64,000 nt of DNA from Pararhizobium arenae (GCF_001931685.1 NZ_MOOY01000002.1:372001-436000); one strand, 5' to 3'. Positions 9,734 to 18,078 are shown, counted from the first letter of the stretch. Translations and numbers: made by a program. The notes: generated by a model from the letters alone, not told the origin.

Positions 9734-10726
9734 CTACTTCAGGGCAGCATCGGTGATTTCGTGCGTCCAGGCACCTTCAGGTGCCTTGGTGATGACCGGA
9801 TCGGAACCACCCTTCAGCAGGGAATCGACCGTGCGCTTGTAGTCCGCTTCATCCAGAGCGCCATTGGAGCCGGCCGTCAGCTTGGCGACTTCGCCCATCA
9901 TGCGCTTCTGATGCTCTTCCGTCTGCGCGCCGGTGGCGTCGTTCTCGAGAACGATGTCGGCCGCTTCATCCGGATTGGCTTCGGCGTATTTCCAGCCCTT
10001 CATCGACGCGCGGACGAACTTGACCATCTTTTCCTTGAAGGCCGGGTCCTTGAGCTTGTCTTCGAGGACGTAGAGGCCGTCTTCCAGCGTCGCAACGCCC
10101 TGATCTTCATACTTGAAGGTCACGAGGTCTTCCGCCTTGATGCCGGCATCGATGACCTGCCAGTATTCGTTGTAGGTCATGGTGGAGATGCAGGCAGCCT
10201 GCTTCTGGATCAGCGGGTCGACGTTGAAGCCCTGCTTCAGCACGGTCACGCCATCCGGGCCGCCATCGGTCTTGAGGCCAAGCTGGCTCATCCACGACAG
10301 GAACGGATATTCGTTGCCGAAGAACCAGACGCCGAGGGTCTTGCCCTTGAAGTCCGCAGGCGTTGCAACGCCAGATTCCTTGAGGCAGGTCAGCATCATG
10401 CCCGAGGACTTGAACGGCTGAGCGATGTTGACCAGCGCCACGCCCTTCTCGCGGGTGGCGAGAGCGGACGGCATCCAGTCGACGACGACGTCAGCACCGC
10501 CGCCGGCGATGACCTGCGGAGGGGCGATGTCCGGGCCGCCCGGCTTGATTTCGACATCGAGGCCTTCTTCTTCATAGAAGCCCTTGTCCTTGGCGACGTA
10601 ATAGCCAGCGAACTGGGCCTGGGTGACCCACTTCAGCTGCAGCGTCACCTTTTCTGCCGCCATGGCCTGGAAGGCCGAAAGCGAAAATGCACCTGCGAGC
10701 AGCAGGGATGCCAGTTTTGTCTTCAT
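9734..10726 (-). CDS. ABC transporter substrate-binding protein, NMT1/THI5-like
   Basis: Periplasmic binding protein of 330 residues with a signal peptide (cleavage likely after AFQAMA). The start VTLQLKWVTQAQFAGYYVAKDKGFYEEEGL is characteristic of the NMT1/THI5 superfamily, which binds pyrimidine-type or flavin-related ligands such as hydroxymethylpyrimidine precursors and riboflavin. It is the last gene of a five-gene operon with two permeases and an ATPase. The neighbouring hydantoinase and carbamoylase genes make a pyrimidine, hydantoin or ureide ligand plausible. That is inference from context; the ligand cannot be read from the sequence. Confidence 0.88.
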   Translation of the reverse strand: MKTKLASLLLAGAFSLSAFQAMAAEKVTLQLKWVTQAQFAGYYVAKDKGFYEEEGLDVEIKPGGPDIAPPQVIAGGGADVVVDWMPSALATREKGVALVNIAQPFKSSGMMLTCLKESGVATPADFKGKTLGVWFFGNEYPFLSWMSQLGLKTDGGPDGVTVLKQGFNVDPLIQKQAACISTMTYNEYWQVIDAGIKAEDLVTFKYEDQGVATLEDGLYVLEDKLKDPAFKEKMVKFVRASMKGWKYAEANPDEAADIVLENDATGAQTEEHQKRMMGEVAKLTAGSNGALDEADYKRTVDSLLKGGSDPVITKAPEGAWTHEITDAALK

Positions 10727-10771
10727 TTTCAGTTCCCTCTTATTATGCCCGCCCTTTTTGGGCAGACCCTT

Positions 10772-11644
10772 TTATGACGTCTGTCCACCACGGACAGACG
10801 GATGCCAGAACGTGACGGCGCGCTCAACGAGTGCGACGATCCCGTAGAAGGCGGAGCCAGCCACCGCGGCAACCGCGATTTCGGCCCAGACCATGTCGAC
10901 GTTCATGCGGCCCACTTCGGTCGAAATTCGAAAGCCCATGCCGACGATCGGCGTGCCGAAGAATTCCGCCACGATGGCACCGATGAGGGCGAGCGTGGAA
11001 TTGATTTTCAGTGCATTGAATATGAATGGCCACGCCGCGGGAAGACGCAATTTGATGAGCGTCTGGAACCAGCTGGCGGCATAAGTGTGCATCAGGTCCT
11101 TTTCCATCTGGCTGGCGGCAGCAAGGCCGGAAACGGTGTTCACCAGCATCGGGAAAAAGGTCATGATGACGACTACCGCGACCTTCGACTGCCAGTCGAA
11201 GCCGAACCACATGACCATGATCGGCGCGACGCCGACGACCGGTAGCGCCGAGACGAAATTCCCGAGCGGCAACAGGCCTTTCTGGAGGAACGGCGAGCGA
11301 TCAATGGCGATGGCGACGAGAAAACCGAGACCGCAGCCCATGACATAGCCGGTGATGACGGACTTGAGGAAGGTCTGGCGGAAATCGGCCCAGAGCGTCG
11401 GCAGAGAATTGATGAGCCGCGTCCAGATCATCGATGGCGGCGGCAGCAGCACCGAAGGGATGTTGAAGCCGCGCACGATGCCTTCCCAAAGCACAAGGAT
11501 GCTGATGCCGAACAACAATGGTACGGCAATGCGGATGATGCGCTGAAGGACGCGATCCTTGGTTTTGACCCGCACCAGCCATTCGTTGATGGCCCAGGCT
11601 AAAAGCCAGAAGGCGATGGCGCCGTAGAGGAAACCCGACGTCAT
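10772..11644 (-). CDS. ABC transporter permease (SsuC/TauC/RibX type)
   Basis: Inner-membrane permease of 290 residues. Hydrophobic segments start near residues 5 and 38, and the BPD_transp_1 domain covers about residues 90-270. The coupling loop is recognisable at LMHTYAASWFQTLIKLRLPAAWPFIFNALK (the EAA motif region). It overlaps the upstream permease gene by ATGA and precedes the binding-protein gene by 45 bases. With the next gene it forms a heterodimeric channel. Confidence 0.9.
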   Translation of the reverse strand: MTSGFLYGAIAFWLLAWAINEWLVRVKTKDRVLQRIIRIAVPLLFGISILVLWEGIVRGFNIPSVLLPPPSMIWTRLINSLPTLWADFRQTFLKSVITGYVMGCGLGFLVAIAIDRSPFLQKGLLPLGNFVSALPVVGVAPIMVMWFGFDWQSKVAVVVIMTFFPMLVNTVSGLAAASQMEKDLMHTYAASWFQTLIKLRLPAAWPFIFNALKINSTLALIGAIVAEFFGTPIVGMGFRISTEVGRMNVDMVWAEIAVAAVAGSAFYGIVALVERAVTFWHPSVRGGQTS

Positions 11645-12513
11645 GGTTTCACTCCCATGCGCTTGAGGACAGCGGTGTGCGCGGTGCCGACGATTGCAAC
11701 CAGCACGGCGGCAAGCGCCGCCGCCATGAATAGAGCGGACCAGATCTGCACCGTCTGGCCGTAATAGGAGCCGGCCAGCAGGCGGGCGCCAAGGCCGGCG
11801 ACGGCGCCGGTCGGCAGTTCGCCGACGATTGCGCCAACCAGCGAGATGGCGATCGCCACCTTCAGCGAGGTGAAGAGATAGGGCATCGAAGCCGGCCAGC
11901 GCAGCTTCCAGAAGGTCTGGGCCGGGGAGGCGTAATAGGTGTGCATCAGGTCGAGCTGGATCTGTTCCGGGCTGCGCAGGCCCTTCACCATGCCGACGAC
12001 GATGGGGAAGAAGCTGAGATAGGTCGAGATTAGCGCCTTCGGCAGCAGTCCGGCGATGCCGATGGCGTTCAGCACCACGATGATCATCGGCGCGATGGCG
12101 AGGATCGGGATCGTCTGGCTGGCGATGACCCAGGGCATCAGCGAACGATCCATGGCGCGGTTGTGCACGATGCCGACCGCGAGCAGGATGCCGAGAACGG
12201 TGCCGATGCCGAAGCCGACGAGGGTGGCGGAAAGCGTGATCCAGGCGTGGTAGACGAGGCTGCGCTTGGACGTGACCGGCTTGTTGAAGGTCGTATCCCA
12301 GATTTCCGCAATCACCTGATGGGGTGCGGGCAGAACCGGTCGTTCCTGGAACATGGTTTTCGGAACGATTTCCGAAAAGGTGATCGTGGTTCCGGCACGC
12401 CCTGCCGTGTCGCGCTCGAAAGGCGCGTTGAGATAGATGGCGGCGACGTACCAGATCGCGATCAGGATGAGGACGATGGTGAGGACCGGGAAAACCTTGT
12501 CACGCATGGTCAT
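11641..12513 (-). CDS. ABC transporter permease, second subunit
   Basis: A 290-residue permease paralogous to its neighbour, with an N-terminal membrane anchor (VFPVLTIVLILIAIWYVAAIYL) and the BPD_transp_1 domain containing the EAA-like loop LMHTYYASPAQTFWKLRWPASMPY. The start is ATG 12513 (MTMRDKVF), because its ATGA overlaps the stop of the small membrane protein upstream. An in-frame extension to 12882 would run through that gene in another frame and is not credible. Two different permease genes in one operon point to a heterodimer. Confidence 0.9.
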   Translation of the reverse strand: MTMRDKVFPVLTIVLILIAIWYVAAIYLNAPFERDTAGRAGTTITFSEIVPKTMFQERPVLPAPHQVIAEIWDTTFNKPVTSKRSLVYHAWITLSATLVGFGIGTVLGILLAVGIVHNRAMDRSLMPWVIASQTIPILAIAPMIIVVLNAIGIAGLLPKALISTYLSFFPIVVGMVKGLRSPEQIQLDLMHTYYASPAQTFWKLRWPASMPYLFTSLKVAIAISLVGAIVGELPTGAVAGLGARLLAGSYYGQTVQIWSALFMAAALAAVLVAIVGTAHTAVLKRMGVKP

Positions 12514-12851
12514 GACGAGGCCCCTCCGCCTGTCGGAAACAGCATCAGGGCCATGGCGACGAAGCCGAGCGCGACGCCGGCCATCTGCGTTGTCGTCAGG
12601 CGCTCTCCGAAGATGGCGAAGGCGATGACGTTGATGAGCAGCAGTTGCGCGATGGCGGACGCGGAGATCGCAAGGCCAAGCCCGCCTTCGCGCATCAGCT
12701 TCACCATCATCAGGTTGCCGACGCAATAAAGGCCGAGGGAGAAGAGAAGGACGAGGATATTGTTGTTGGCGACGTAATAGCGCGACGCGGTCGCGGCACT
12801 GAGGAAAACGGCCATGGCGGCGGCAAGCCAGAGGATGAAGGCGGGATTCAT
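12510..12851 (-). CDS. Small four-helix membrane protein (EamA/SMR-like) inside the ABC operon
   Basis: 113 residues with four predicted membrane helices and a topology like small multidrug resistance or half-size EamA (DMT superfamily) proteins: NPAFILWLAAAMAVFLSAATA, NNNILVLLFSLGLYCVGNLMMVKLMREGGLGLA, AQLLLINVIAFAIFGERLT and QMAGVALGFVAMALMLF. The FGERLT loop before the last helix is a common DMT feature. It lies between the ATPase and the permeases and overlaps the next permease by ATGA, so it is co-translated with the transporter. It may be an accessory subunit or an independent carrier; the substrate is unknown. Confidence 0.75.
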   Translation of the reverse strand: MNPAFILWLAAAMAVFLSAATASRYYVANNNILVLLFSLGLYCVGNLMMVKLMREGGLGLAISASAIAQLLLINVIAFAIFGERLTTTQMAGVALGFVAMALMLFPTGGGASS

Positions 12852-12905
12852 GATTGGGCCTGCGGGGCATGTTTGATTGCATGTTTGAAAGGATTGCAGA
12901 GTGGC

Positions 12906-13029
12906 ATACCCCCCTCTGTCAGCTTTACTGACATCTCCCCCTCAAGGGGGGAGATCGGGAGCGAGAGGTTGCCCCTAGCCAATCTCCCCCCTTGAGGGGG
13001 AGATGTCACGAAGTGACAGAGGGGGGTAT
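12906..13029. repeat. Long palindromic intergenic element
   Basis: A 124-base near-perfect inverted repeat. The left end ATACCCCCCTCTGTCA is the exact complement of the right end TGACAGAGGGGGGTAT. The inner parts ACATCTCCCCCTCAAGGGGGGAGAT and its mirror continue the stem around a centre at about 12960-12980. It fills the space between the ATPase gene and the small membrane protein gene, so it is inside the transcript and should fold into a very stable hairpin. It looks like a dispersed rhizobial palindromic element. Confidence 0.8.
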
Positions 13030-13043
13030 TCCCAGCCAAATCC

Positions 13044-13835
13044 CTACTCATCATAGCTATGCCCCGCTCTCAGGCCATCGCGGACGCGGCTGGCGATTTC
13101 GAGGAATTCGGGGCTTTCGCGGATATCCAGCGGGCGTTCCCGCGGCAGCGTGGATTCGATCACGTCGGTCACGCGGCCGGGACGGGGGCTCATGACGACG
13201 ATCTTGGTGGAGAGGTAAACGGCCTCGGGGATAGAGTGGGTGACGAAGCAGATTGTCTTGTTCGTGCGGTCCCAGAGTTCCAGCAGCTGTTCGTTCAGAT
13301 GGTCCCGGACGATTTCATCCAATGCGCCAAAGGGCTCGTCCATCAGCAGAAGATCGGCATCGAAGGCGAGCGCGCGCGCAATCGAGGCGCGCTGCTGCAT
13401 GCCGCCGGAGAGCTGCCAGGGGAATTTCTTGCCGAAGCCGGCGAGGTTCACGAGCTCGAGCGTACGGGCAATCCGCTGTTCCTGCTCGGCCTTGGAATAG
13501 CCCATGATCTCCAGCGGTAGGGCGATGTTCTTCTCGATCGTGCGCCAGGGATAAAGTGCGGCCGCCTGAAAGACATAGCCATAGGAGCGGTTCTTGCGGG
13601 CGTCTTCCGGCGTCGTGCCGTTGACGGTGATCGAGCCGGAGGTCGGCTTTTCGAGATCGGCGATGACGCGCAGGAACGTCGTCTTGCCGCAGCCGGAAGG
13701 CCCGATGAAGGAGACGAAATCGCCCTTCTTCACATCGAGGTTGACGCCGGTCAGCGCCGTGACCGGGCCGTCGCTGGTCTGAAAGGTGAGGCCGAGGTCG
13801 CGTGCGGAGACGACCGATGCAAGGTTGGAAGTCAT
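13044..13835 (-). CDS. ABC transporter ATP-binding protein (SsuB/TauB type)
   Basis: Cytoplasmic ATPase of 263 residues with Walker A (GPSGCGKTT), a Q-loop (FQAAALYPWRT), signature LSGGMQQRASIARAL, Walker B (LLLMDEPFGALD) and the H-loop (CFVTHSIPEAVYL), typical of nitrate/sulfonate/taurine-type importers. ATG 13835 (MTSNLASV) is preferred over an upstream start at 13910 because an AGGAG site precedes it. It is the first gene of the transporter operon and is divergent from the cupin gene. Confidence 0.92.
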   Translation of the reverse strand: MTSNLASVVSARDLGLTFQTSDGPVTALTGVNLDVKKGDFVSFIGPSGCGKTTFLRVIADLEKPTSGSITVNGTTPEDARKNRSYGYVFQAAALYPWRTIEKNIALPLEIMGYSKAEQEQRIARTLELVNLAGFGKKFPWQLSGGMQQRASIARALAFDADLLLMDEPFGALDEIVRDHLNEQLLELWDRTNKTICFVTHSIPEAVYLSTKIVVMSPRPGRVTDVIESTLPRERPLDIRESPEFLEIASRVRDGLRAGHSYDE

Positions 13836-13963
13836 GGTCGCTCCTGCGCTCCGCCCCGTCAAATCCTTTTGAAGCCCGGAGGCTTGCTGTTTCGAAATAT
13901 CGTACGTCATATTTTCCAGTTACGGTATGGTGCGGTAAAGCGCGTGCATCGGGAGGATGAGGG

Positions 13964-14395
13964 ATGTCGAAACTTGAAAAAGTCGCAGTCGAGGAAAAGC
14001 CGACCTGCCATGTTGTCCGCACGGGACACACCTATGACGGCAAGCAGGGGTTCAGCTATTTCGAGGGCATTTCGGCCGAGGCGGTCGGGGCAAAGGGCAT
14101 CTGCATGCACCTTCTGACGATCCCGCCGGGCGGCCGCGCCAAGGCGCATATGCACGAAAGCCATGAGACGGCGATCTACATGCTCTCCGGCGAGGCCCAT
14201 ACCTGGTACGGCGACCGGCTGGAGAACCATGTGATCGTGAAAGCCGGCGAGATGTTTTATATCCCGGCGGGCGTGCCGCATCTGCCCGCCAATCTGTCGG
14301 ACGCGCCCTGCAGCGCCGTGATCGCGCGCACGGACCCGAACGAGCAGGAGAGCGTGGTGCTGCTGCCCGAACTGGAAGCTCTGGTCAAAATCTGA
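13964..14395 (+). CDS. Cupin-domain protein
   Basis: A single-cupin protein of 143 residues. The first cupin motif is PPGGRAKAHMHESHETAIYM..G, with His/His/Glu metal ligands; the second is AGEMFYIPAGVPHLPAN, with the fourth histidine. Such small cupins are metal-dependent enzymes or ligand binders. The gene is divergent from the transporter ATPase gene and convergent with the hydantoinase operon, so a role in the same catabolic block is possible but unproven. The start follows GGGAGGATGAGGG. Confidence 0.85.
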   Translation: MSKLEKVAVEEKPTCHVVRTGHTYDGKQGFSYFEGISAEAVGAKGICMHLLTIPPGGRAKAHMHESHETAIYMLSGEAHTWYGDRLENHVIVKAGEMFYIPAGVPHLPANLSDAPCSAVIARTDPNEQESVVLLPELEALVKI

Positions 14396-14409
14396 GGCTC
14401 GGCGGCAAT

Positions 14410-14799
14410 TCATTCGCATTTCGGAAGCGGTCCCCAGTTAGTGCCGTCCGAGAAGGTCACCGTCATCGCAGTGCCATCGACAGATGGCGTGATGGTGATG
14501 TCTTGCGGCTCTGCCTTCTGGCCTTCTTCCTCGCAGTCCACCGTTGCCGTATACGCGGTGCCGTTGAGCTGCGGCGGCTTGGAGAAGGCACAGTAGGAAG
14601 CGGCCGTCGTGATGGCCTCCGTGTTCAGAAGGAAGAATACGTCCGCGCCCGAGCTTTCCCCCGTCTTGGCATAGTGACAACCCTCGGTATTGCCGAAGGC
14701 AGCGGCTGGAAAGCCGCCTTCGGCAGAGGCGATGCTTGAGGCGCTCGCCGCCAGGGCGACCGCGCATGCGACGGTGCGGAAGCCCTGAAACATTGTCAT
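14410..14799 (-). CDS. Small secreted cysteine-containing protein, unknown function
   Basis: A 129-residue protein with a clear signal peptide (VACAVALAASASSIASA) and a mature part of about 100 residues. The mature part has four cysteines (GCHYAK, SYCAF, VDCEEE and the terminal KCE), which suggests two disulfides in the periplasm. I do not recognise a family. Its ATG at 14799 overlaps the hydantoinase stop by ATGA, so it is translated as the last gene of that operon. A longer reading to 15309 is an overlap artefact. Confidence 0.7.
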   Translation of the reverse strand: MTMFQGFRTVACAVALAASASSIASAEGGFPAAAFGNTEGCHYAKTGESSGADVFFLLNTEAITTAASYCAFSKPPQLNGTAYTATVDCEEEGQKAEPQDITITPSVDGTAMTVTFSDGTNWGPLPKCE

Positions 14800-16250
14800 A
14801 CGCCGCTCGCCGGAATGCCGGAGCGTTCGACCTTGCGCGGTGCCGTCAGTTCCTTCCATGTCGACAGTGCCTTGTTGACGGCAGTGAAGGGCTCGCGGGA
14901 CACAAACTTGCCGTGGCCTTCCTGTGTCTTGACCGTACCTTCCTCGATGGCGACTACGCCGCGGGTCAGGGTGTAGCGCGGCAGGCCGGTTACTTCCTTG
15001 CCCTCGAAGACGTTGTAGTCGATCGCCGATTGCTGGTTCGTGGCGGTGATGGTCTTCGACCGCTTCGGGTCCCAGACGACGATATCGGCATCGGCGCCGA
15101 CGAGGATCGCGCCCTTGCGGGGATAGACGTTGAGGATCTTGGCGATGTTGGTGGAGGTGACGGCCACGAACTCGTTCATGGTGATGCGGCCGGTCGCCAC
15201 GCCGTAGGTCCAGAGCATCGGCATGCGGTCTTCGAGGCCGCCGGTGCCGTTGGGGATCTTGCGGAAATCGCCGGCGCCCGTGCGTTTTTGCGCTGTCGTG
15301 AAGGCGCAATGGTCGGTCGCGACCACCTGCAGCGAACCTGCCGCCAGACCTGCCCAGAGGCTGTCCTGATGCTGCTTGTTGCGGAACGGCGGCGACATGA
15401 CGCGGCGGGCGGAGTGATCCCAGTCCTTGTTGAAATATTCGGTTTCATCGAGCGTCAGGTGCTGGATCAGCGGCTCGCCATAGACGCGCATGCCGTTCTG
15501 GCGGGCGCGGCGGATGGCTTCGTGCGCCTGTTCGCAGGAGGTGTGGACGACATAGAGCGGCACGCCGGCCATATCGGCGATGATGATGGCGCGGTTTGTC
15601 GCTTCGCCTTCGACGGAGGCGGGGCGCGAATAGGCGTGGCCTTCGGGGCCGTTGTTACCTTCGTCCATCAGCTTCTGCTGCATGGCGGCGACGACATCGC
15701 CGTTTTCGGCATGGACGAGCGGCAGCGCGCCGAGCTCGGCGCAGCGGGAGAACGAGGCGAACATCTCGTCGTCGTTCACCATCAGCGCGCCCTTGTAGGC
15801 CATGAAGTGCTTGAAGGTGTTGATGCCCTTTTCCTGCACGATGGTCTTCATGTCGTTGAAGACCTGCTCGCCCCACCATGTCACCGACATATGGAAGGAA
15901 TAATCGCAATTGGCGCGGGTGGATTTGTTGTCCCAGCGCTTCAGCGCATCGAGCAGCGACTGGCCGGGATCGGGCAGGCAGAAATCGACCACCATGGTCG
16001 TGCCGCCGGAGAGGGCTGCGCGGGTGCCGCTTTCGAAATCGTCGGAGGAATAGGTACCCATGAAGGGCATTTCGAGATGCACATGCGGATCGATGCCACC
16101 GGGCATGACATAACAGCCGGTTGCATCCAGCGTCTCGTCGCCCGAAAGGTTCAGACCGATCTCGATGATCTTGCCACCCTCGATCTTCACGTCCGCCTTA
16201 TAGGTCAGGTCCGCCGTGACGATGGTTCCGCCCTTGATGACTGTGGTCAT
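14796..16250 (-). CDS. hydA: Dihydropyrimidinase / D-hydantoinase
   Basis: Cytoplasmic zinc amidohydrolase that opens dihydrouracil and dihydrothymine (or 5-substituted hydantoins) to N-carbamoyl amino acids. It has 484 residues. Motifs: the metal pair DPHVHLEMPFMG, the carbamylated lysine in TFKHFMAYKG, the metal histidines in LVHAENGD and VVHTSCEQA, and the metal aspartate in VATDHCAFT. It lies in an operon after the ureidopropionase-like gene and ends in an ATGA overlap with a secreted protein gene. With preT-preA at 21.7-24.4 kb it supplies the second step of reductive pyrimidine breakdown. Confidence 0.95.
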   Translation of the reverse strand: MTTVIKGGTIVTADLTYKADVKIEGGKIIEIGLNLSGDETLDATGCYVMPGGIDPHVHLEMPFMGTYSSDDFESGTRAALSGGTTMVVDFCLPDPGQSLLDALKRWDNKSTRANCDYSFHMSVTWWGEQVFNDMKTIVQEKGINTFKHFMAYKGALMVNDDEMFASFSRCAELGALPLVHAENGDVVAAMQQKLMDEGNNGPEGHAYSRPASVEGEATNRAIIIADMAGVPLYVVHTSCEQAHEAIRRARQNGMRVYGEPLIQHLTLDETEYFNKDWDHSARRVMSPPFRNKQHQDSLWAGLAAGSLQVVATDHCAFTTAQKRTGAGDFRKIPNGTGGLEDRMPMLWTYGVATGRITMNEFVAVTSTNIAKILNVYPRKGAILVGADADIVVWDPKRSKTITATNQQSAIDYNVFEGKEVTGLPRYTLTRGVVAIEEGTVKTQEGHGKFVSREPFTAVNKALSTWKELTAPRKVERSGIPASGV

Positions 16251-16263
16251 TTCTACTTCCTCT

Positions 16264-16683
16264 TTATCTTTTTTTGTGGGTCTTTTGTTGTGATGACTGA
16301 ATGGGAAGGCTGAGAAATCTTTGTATGATGGTATTTAATTTGGAGTCGTCAGACTGAACGCATTTAGCAATGTTCGCCATTTCTTCGTGGAGATCGGAAT
16401 TCTCTTTCCAAAATGACGGGTTAATTTCGATACAAGCAGCCAGCAAATCTCCAGGATAGTAGGTGGCATCGTAAAGCGGGTCTTCACGCAATGTTGCGAG
16501 AGCAATTGGAACAACGTAGTCCAGCCCAAAGTTTTGACCGAGCAAAATCCTAACTTCATCGAGATTAAGGTCGGCTATCGGTTTACGTAGTGCTACGTTA
16601 ATTTTTTTGACTAAACCGCTTGGATAGCTGTCACCTTCATCCGGCCAAGCCAAGTGCCAATTTAAGCTTCGGCGCGGGTTCAT
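16264..16683 (-). CDS. Orphan CdiI_3-type contact-dependent growth inhibition immunity protein
   Basis: A 139-residue protein. The stretches RKPIADLNLDEVRILLGQ, GLDYVVPIALATLREDPL and TYYPGDLLAACIEINPSFW match the remembered core of the CdiI_3 immunity family (RKPLADLTVEDLRLLIGQ..GL.YLVP.AL..L..DPL......YPGDLL.A.L.....FW). Such proteins neutralise CdiA-type toxins delivered by neighbouring cells. No CdiA, CdiB, VgrG or Rhs gene is visible here. The gene starts 11 bases after one hydrolase gene and ends 13 bases before the other, so it uses the catabolic operon's promoter. Base composition is clearly more AT-rich than both neighbours, which suggests acquisition by transfer. Confidence 0.75.
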   Translation of the reverse strand: MNPRRSLNWHLAWPDEGDSYPSGLVKKINVALRKPIADLNLDEVRILLGQNFGLDYVVPIALATLREDPLYDATYYPGDLLAACIEINPSFWKENSDLHEEMANIAKCVQSDDSKLNTIIQRFLSLPIQSSQQKTHKKR

Positions 16684-16694
16684 CGCGCTATCTT

Positions 16695-17948
16695 TCACTC
16701 CACAATCCCCGCCGTCTCCACGACCGCATGGAACAGCACATCGCAACCCGCTGCCGCCCATTCCTTGGAGATGTCTTCAGCCTCGTTGTGGCTCAAACCG
16801 CCGACGCAGGGGCACATGACCATCGTGGCCGGCGCCACCTTGGCGGCCCAGCAGGCGTCGTGGCCGGCGCCGGAGATGATGTTCATATGGCTGTAGCCGA
16901 GCTTTTCGGCGGCGGTGCGCACCGCCGTCACCAGTGTCGGATCGAAGGTCACCGGCGCGAAATGGCCGATGGCCTCGATCGAGCAGCCGACGCCGAGCGC
17001 TTCTGTGATCTTCGGCGCCTCGGCCTCGATCTTCGCGCGCATGCGGTCGAGCTTCGCCTTGTCCGGCGAGCGGATATCGACGGTGAAGACCACCTTGCCC
17101 GGCAGCACGTTGCGGGAGTTCGGCGTGAAGAACACCTGGCCGACACCGCCGACGGCGCCCGGTTGCTCGCCCATGGCGACATCCTGCACCATCTCGATGA
17201 TGCGCGACATGGCAAGGCCGGCATTGACCCGCAGGTTCATAGGCGTCGAGCCGGTATGCGCTTCCCTACCAGTCAGCGTGAATTCCAGCCACCAGAGCCC
17301 CTGACAGTGCGTTACCACGCCTATCTGCTTGTCCTCGGCTTCGAGGATCGGGCCCTGCTCGATGTGATATTCGAAATAGGCGTGCATTTTTCGCGCGCCG
17401 ACCTCTTCGTCGCCCAACCAGCCGATGCGCTTCAGTTCGTCGCCATAGGTCTTGCCCTCGGGGTCCTTGCGGCCATAGGCGTAGTCCAGCGTATGCACGC
17501 CGGCAAAGACGCCGGAGGCGAGCATGGCCGGCGCAAAGCGCGCGCCTTCTTCGTTCGCCCAGTTGGTCACGACGATCGGGTGCTTCGTCTTGATGCCCAT
17601 GTCGTTCATGGTGCGCACGACTTCGAGCGCTGCGAGCACGCCGAGAACGCCGTCATATTTGCCGCCGGTCGGCTGGGTGTCGAGATGGCTGCCGACATAG
17701 ACGGGCAGTGCATCGGGATCGGTGCCGGGACGGGTCGCGAACATCGTGCCCATCTTGTCGACGCCCATGGTGAGGCCGGCATCCTTGCACCACGTCTGGA
17801 ACAGGTGGCGGCCTTCGCCGTCTTCATCCGTCAGGGTCTGGCGATTGTTGCCGCCGGCAATGCCGGGGCCGATCTTCGCCATGTCCATAAGACTATCCCA
17901 CAGGCGGTCGGCATTGACGCGCATGTTCTCGCCCGGTGCAGCTACCAT
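16695..17948 (-). CDS. Zn-dependent amidohydrolase: beta-ureidopropionase / N-carbamoyl amino acid hydrolase (M20 family)
   Basis: A 417-residue M20-type metallohydrolase of the allantoate amidohydrolase/HyuC/PydC group, which removes the carbamoyl group from N-carbamoyl-beta-alanine or related ureides, releasing CO2, ammonia and an amino acid. Metal sites: GSHLDTQP, the bridging aspartate in GGKYDGVLG, NEEGARF, and the late SHNE motif; HIEQGP and GAGHDA are further family signatures. It is the first gene of the operon that also carries hydA and is divergent from the RutR-like regulator. Allantoate hydrolysis is an alternative, but context favours pyrimidine breakdown. Confidence 0.9.
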   Translation of the reverse strand: MVAAPGENMRVNADRLWDSLMDMAKIGPGIAGGNNRQTLTDEDGEGRHLFQTWCKDAGLTMGVDKMGTMFATRPGTDPDALPVYVGSHLDTQPTGGKYDGVLGVLAALEVVRTMNDMGIKTKHPIVVTNWANEEGARFAPAMLASGVFAGVHTLDYAYGRKDPEGKTYGDELKRIGWLGDEEVGARKMHAYFEYHIEQGPILEAEDKQIGVVTHCQGLWWLEFTLTGREAHTGSTPMNLRVNAGLAMSRIIEMVQDVAMGEQPGAVGGVGQVFFTPNSRNVLPGKVVFTVDIRSPDKAKLDRMRAKIEAEAPKITEALGVGCSIEAIGHFAPVTFDPTLVTAVRTAAEKLGYSHMNIISGAGHDACWAAKVAPATMVMCPCVGGLSHNEAEDISKEWAAAGCDVLFHAVVETAGIVE

Positions 17949-18078
17949 GGCTCAACTCCTCATCAGTTTTTACGGTGGCGCGTGGCGCTCCCGGCAGTTC
18001 CCGTCCGGTCAGATCGGGGCGGTTTTTTTGGACGCCCTTCGATCAGTCGTTGCCTTTGGTTTTGAACTGACTGATAAT

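Noticed and set aside
13836-13963. Possible TPP riboswitch or second RutR box upstream of the NMT1-type transporter operon
   Set aside because: No CTGAGA-type thi-box core is present. Only a CGGTAAA half site (about 13930) resembles the RutR box; the other half does not match.
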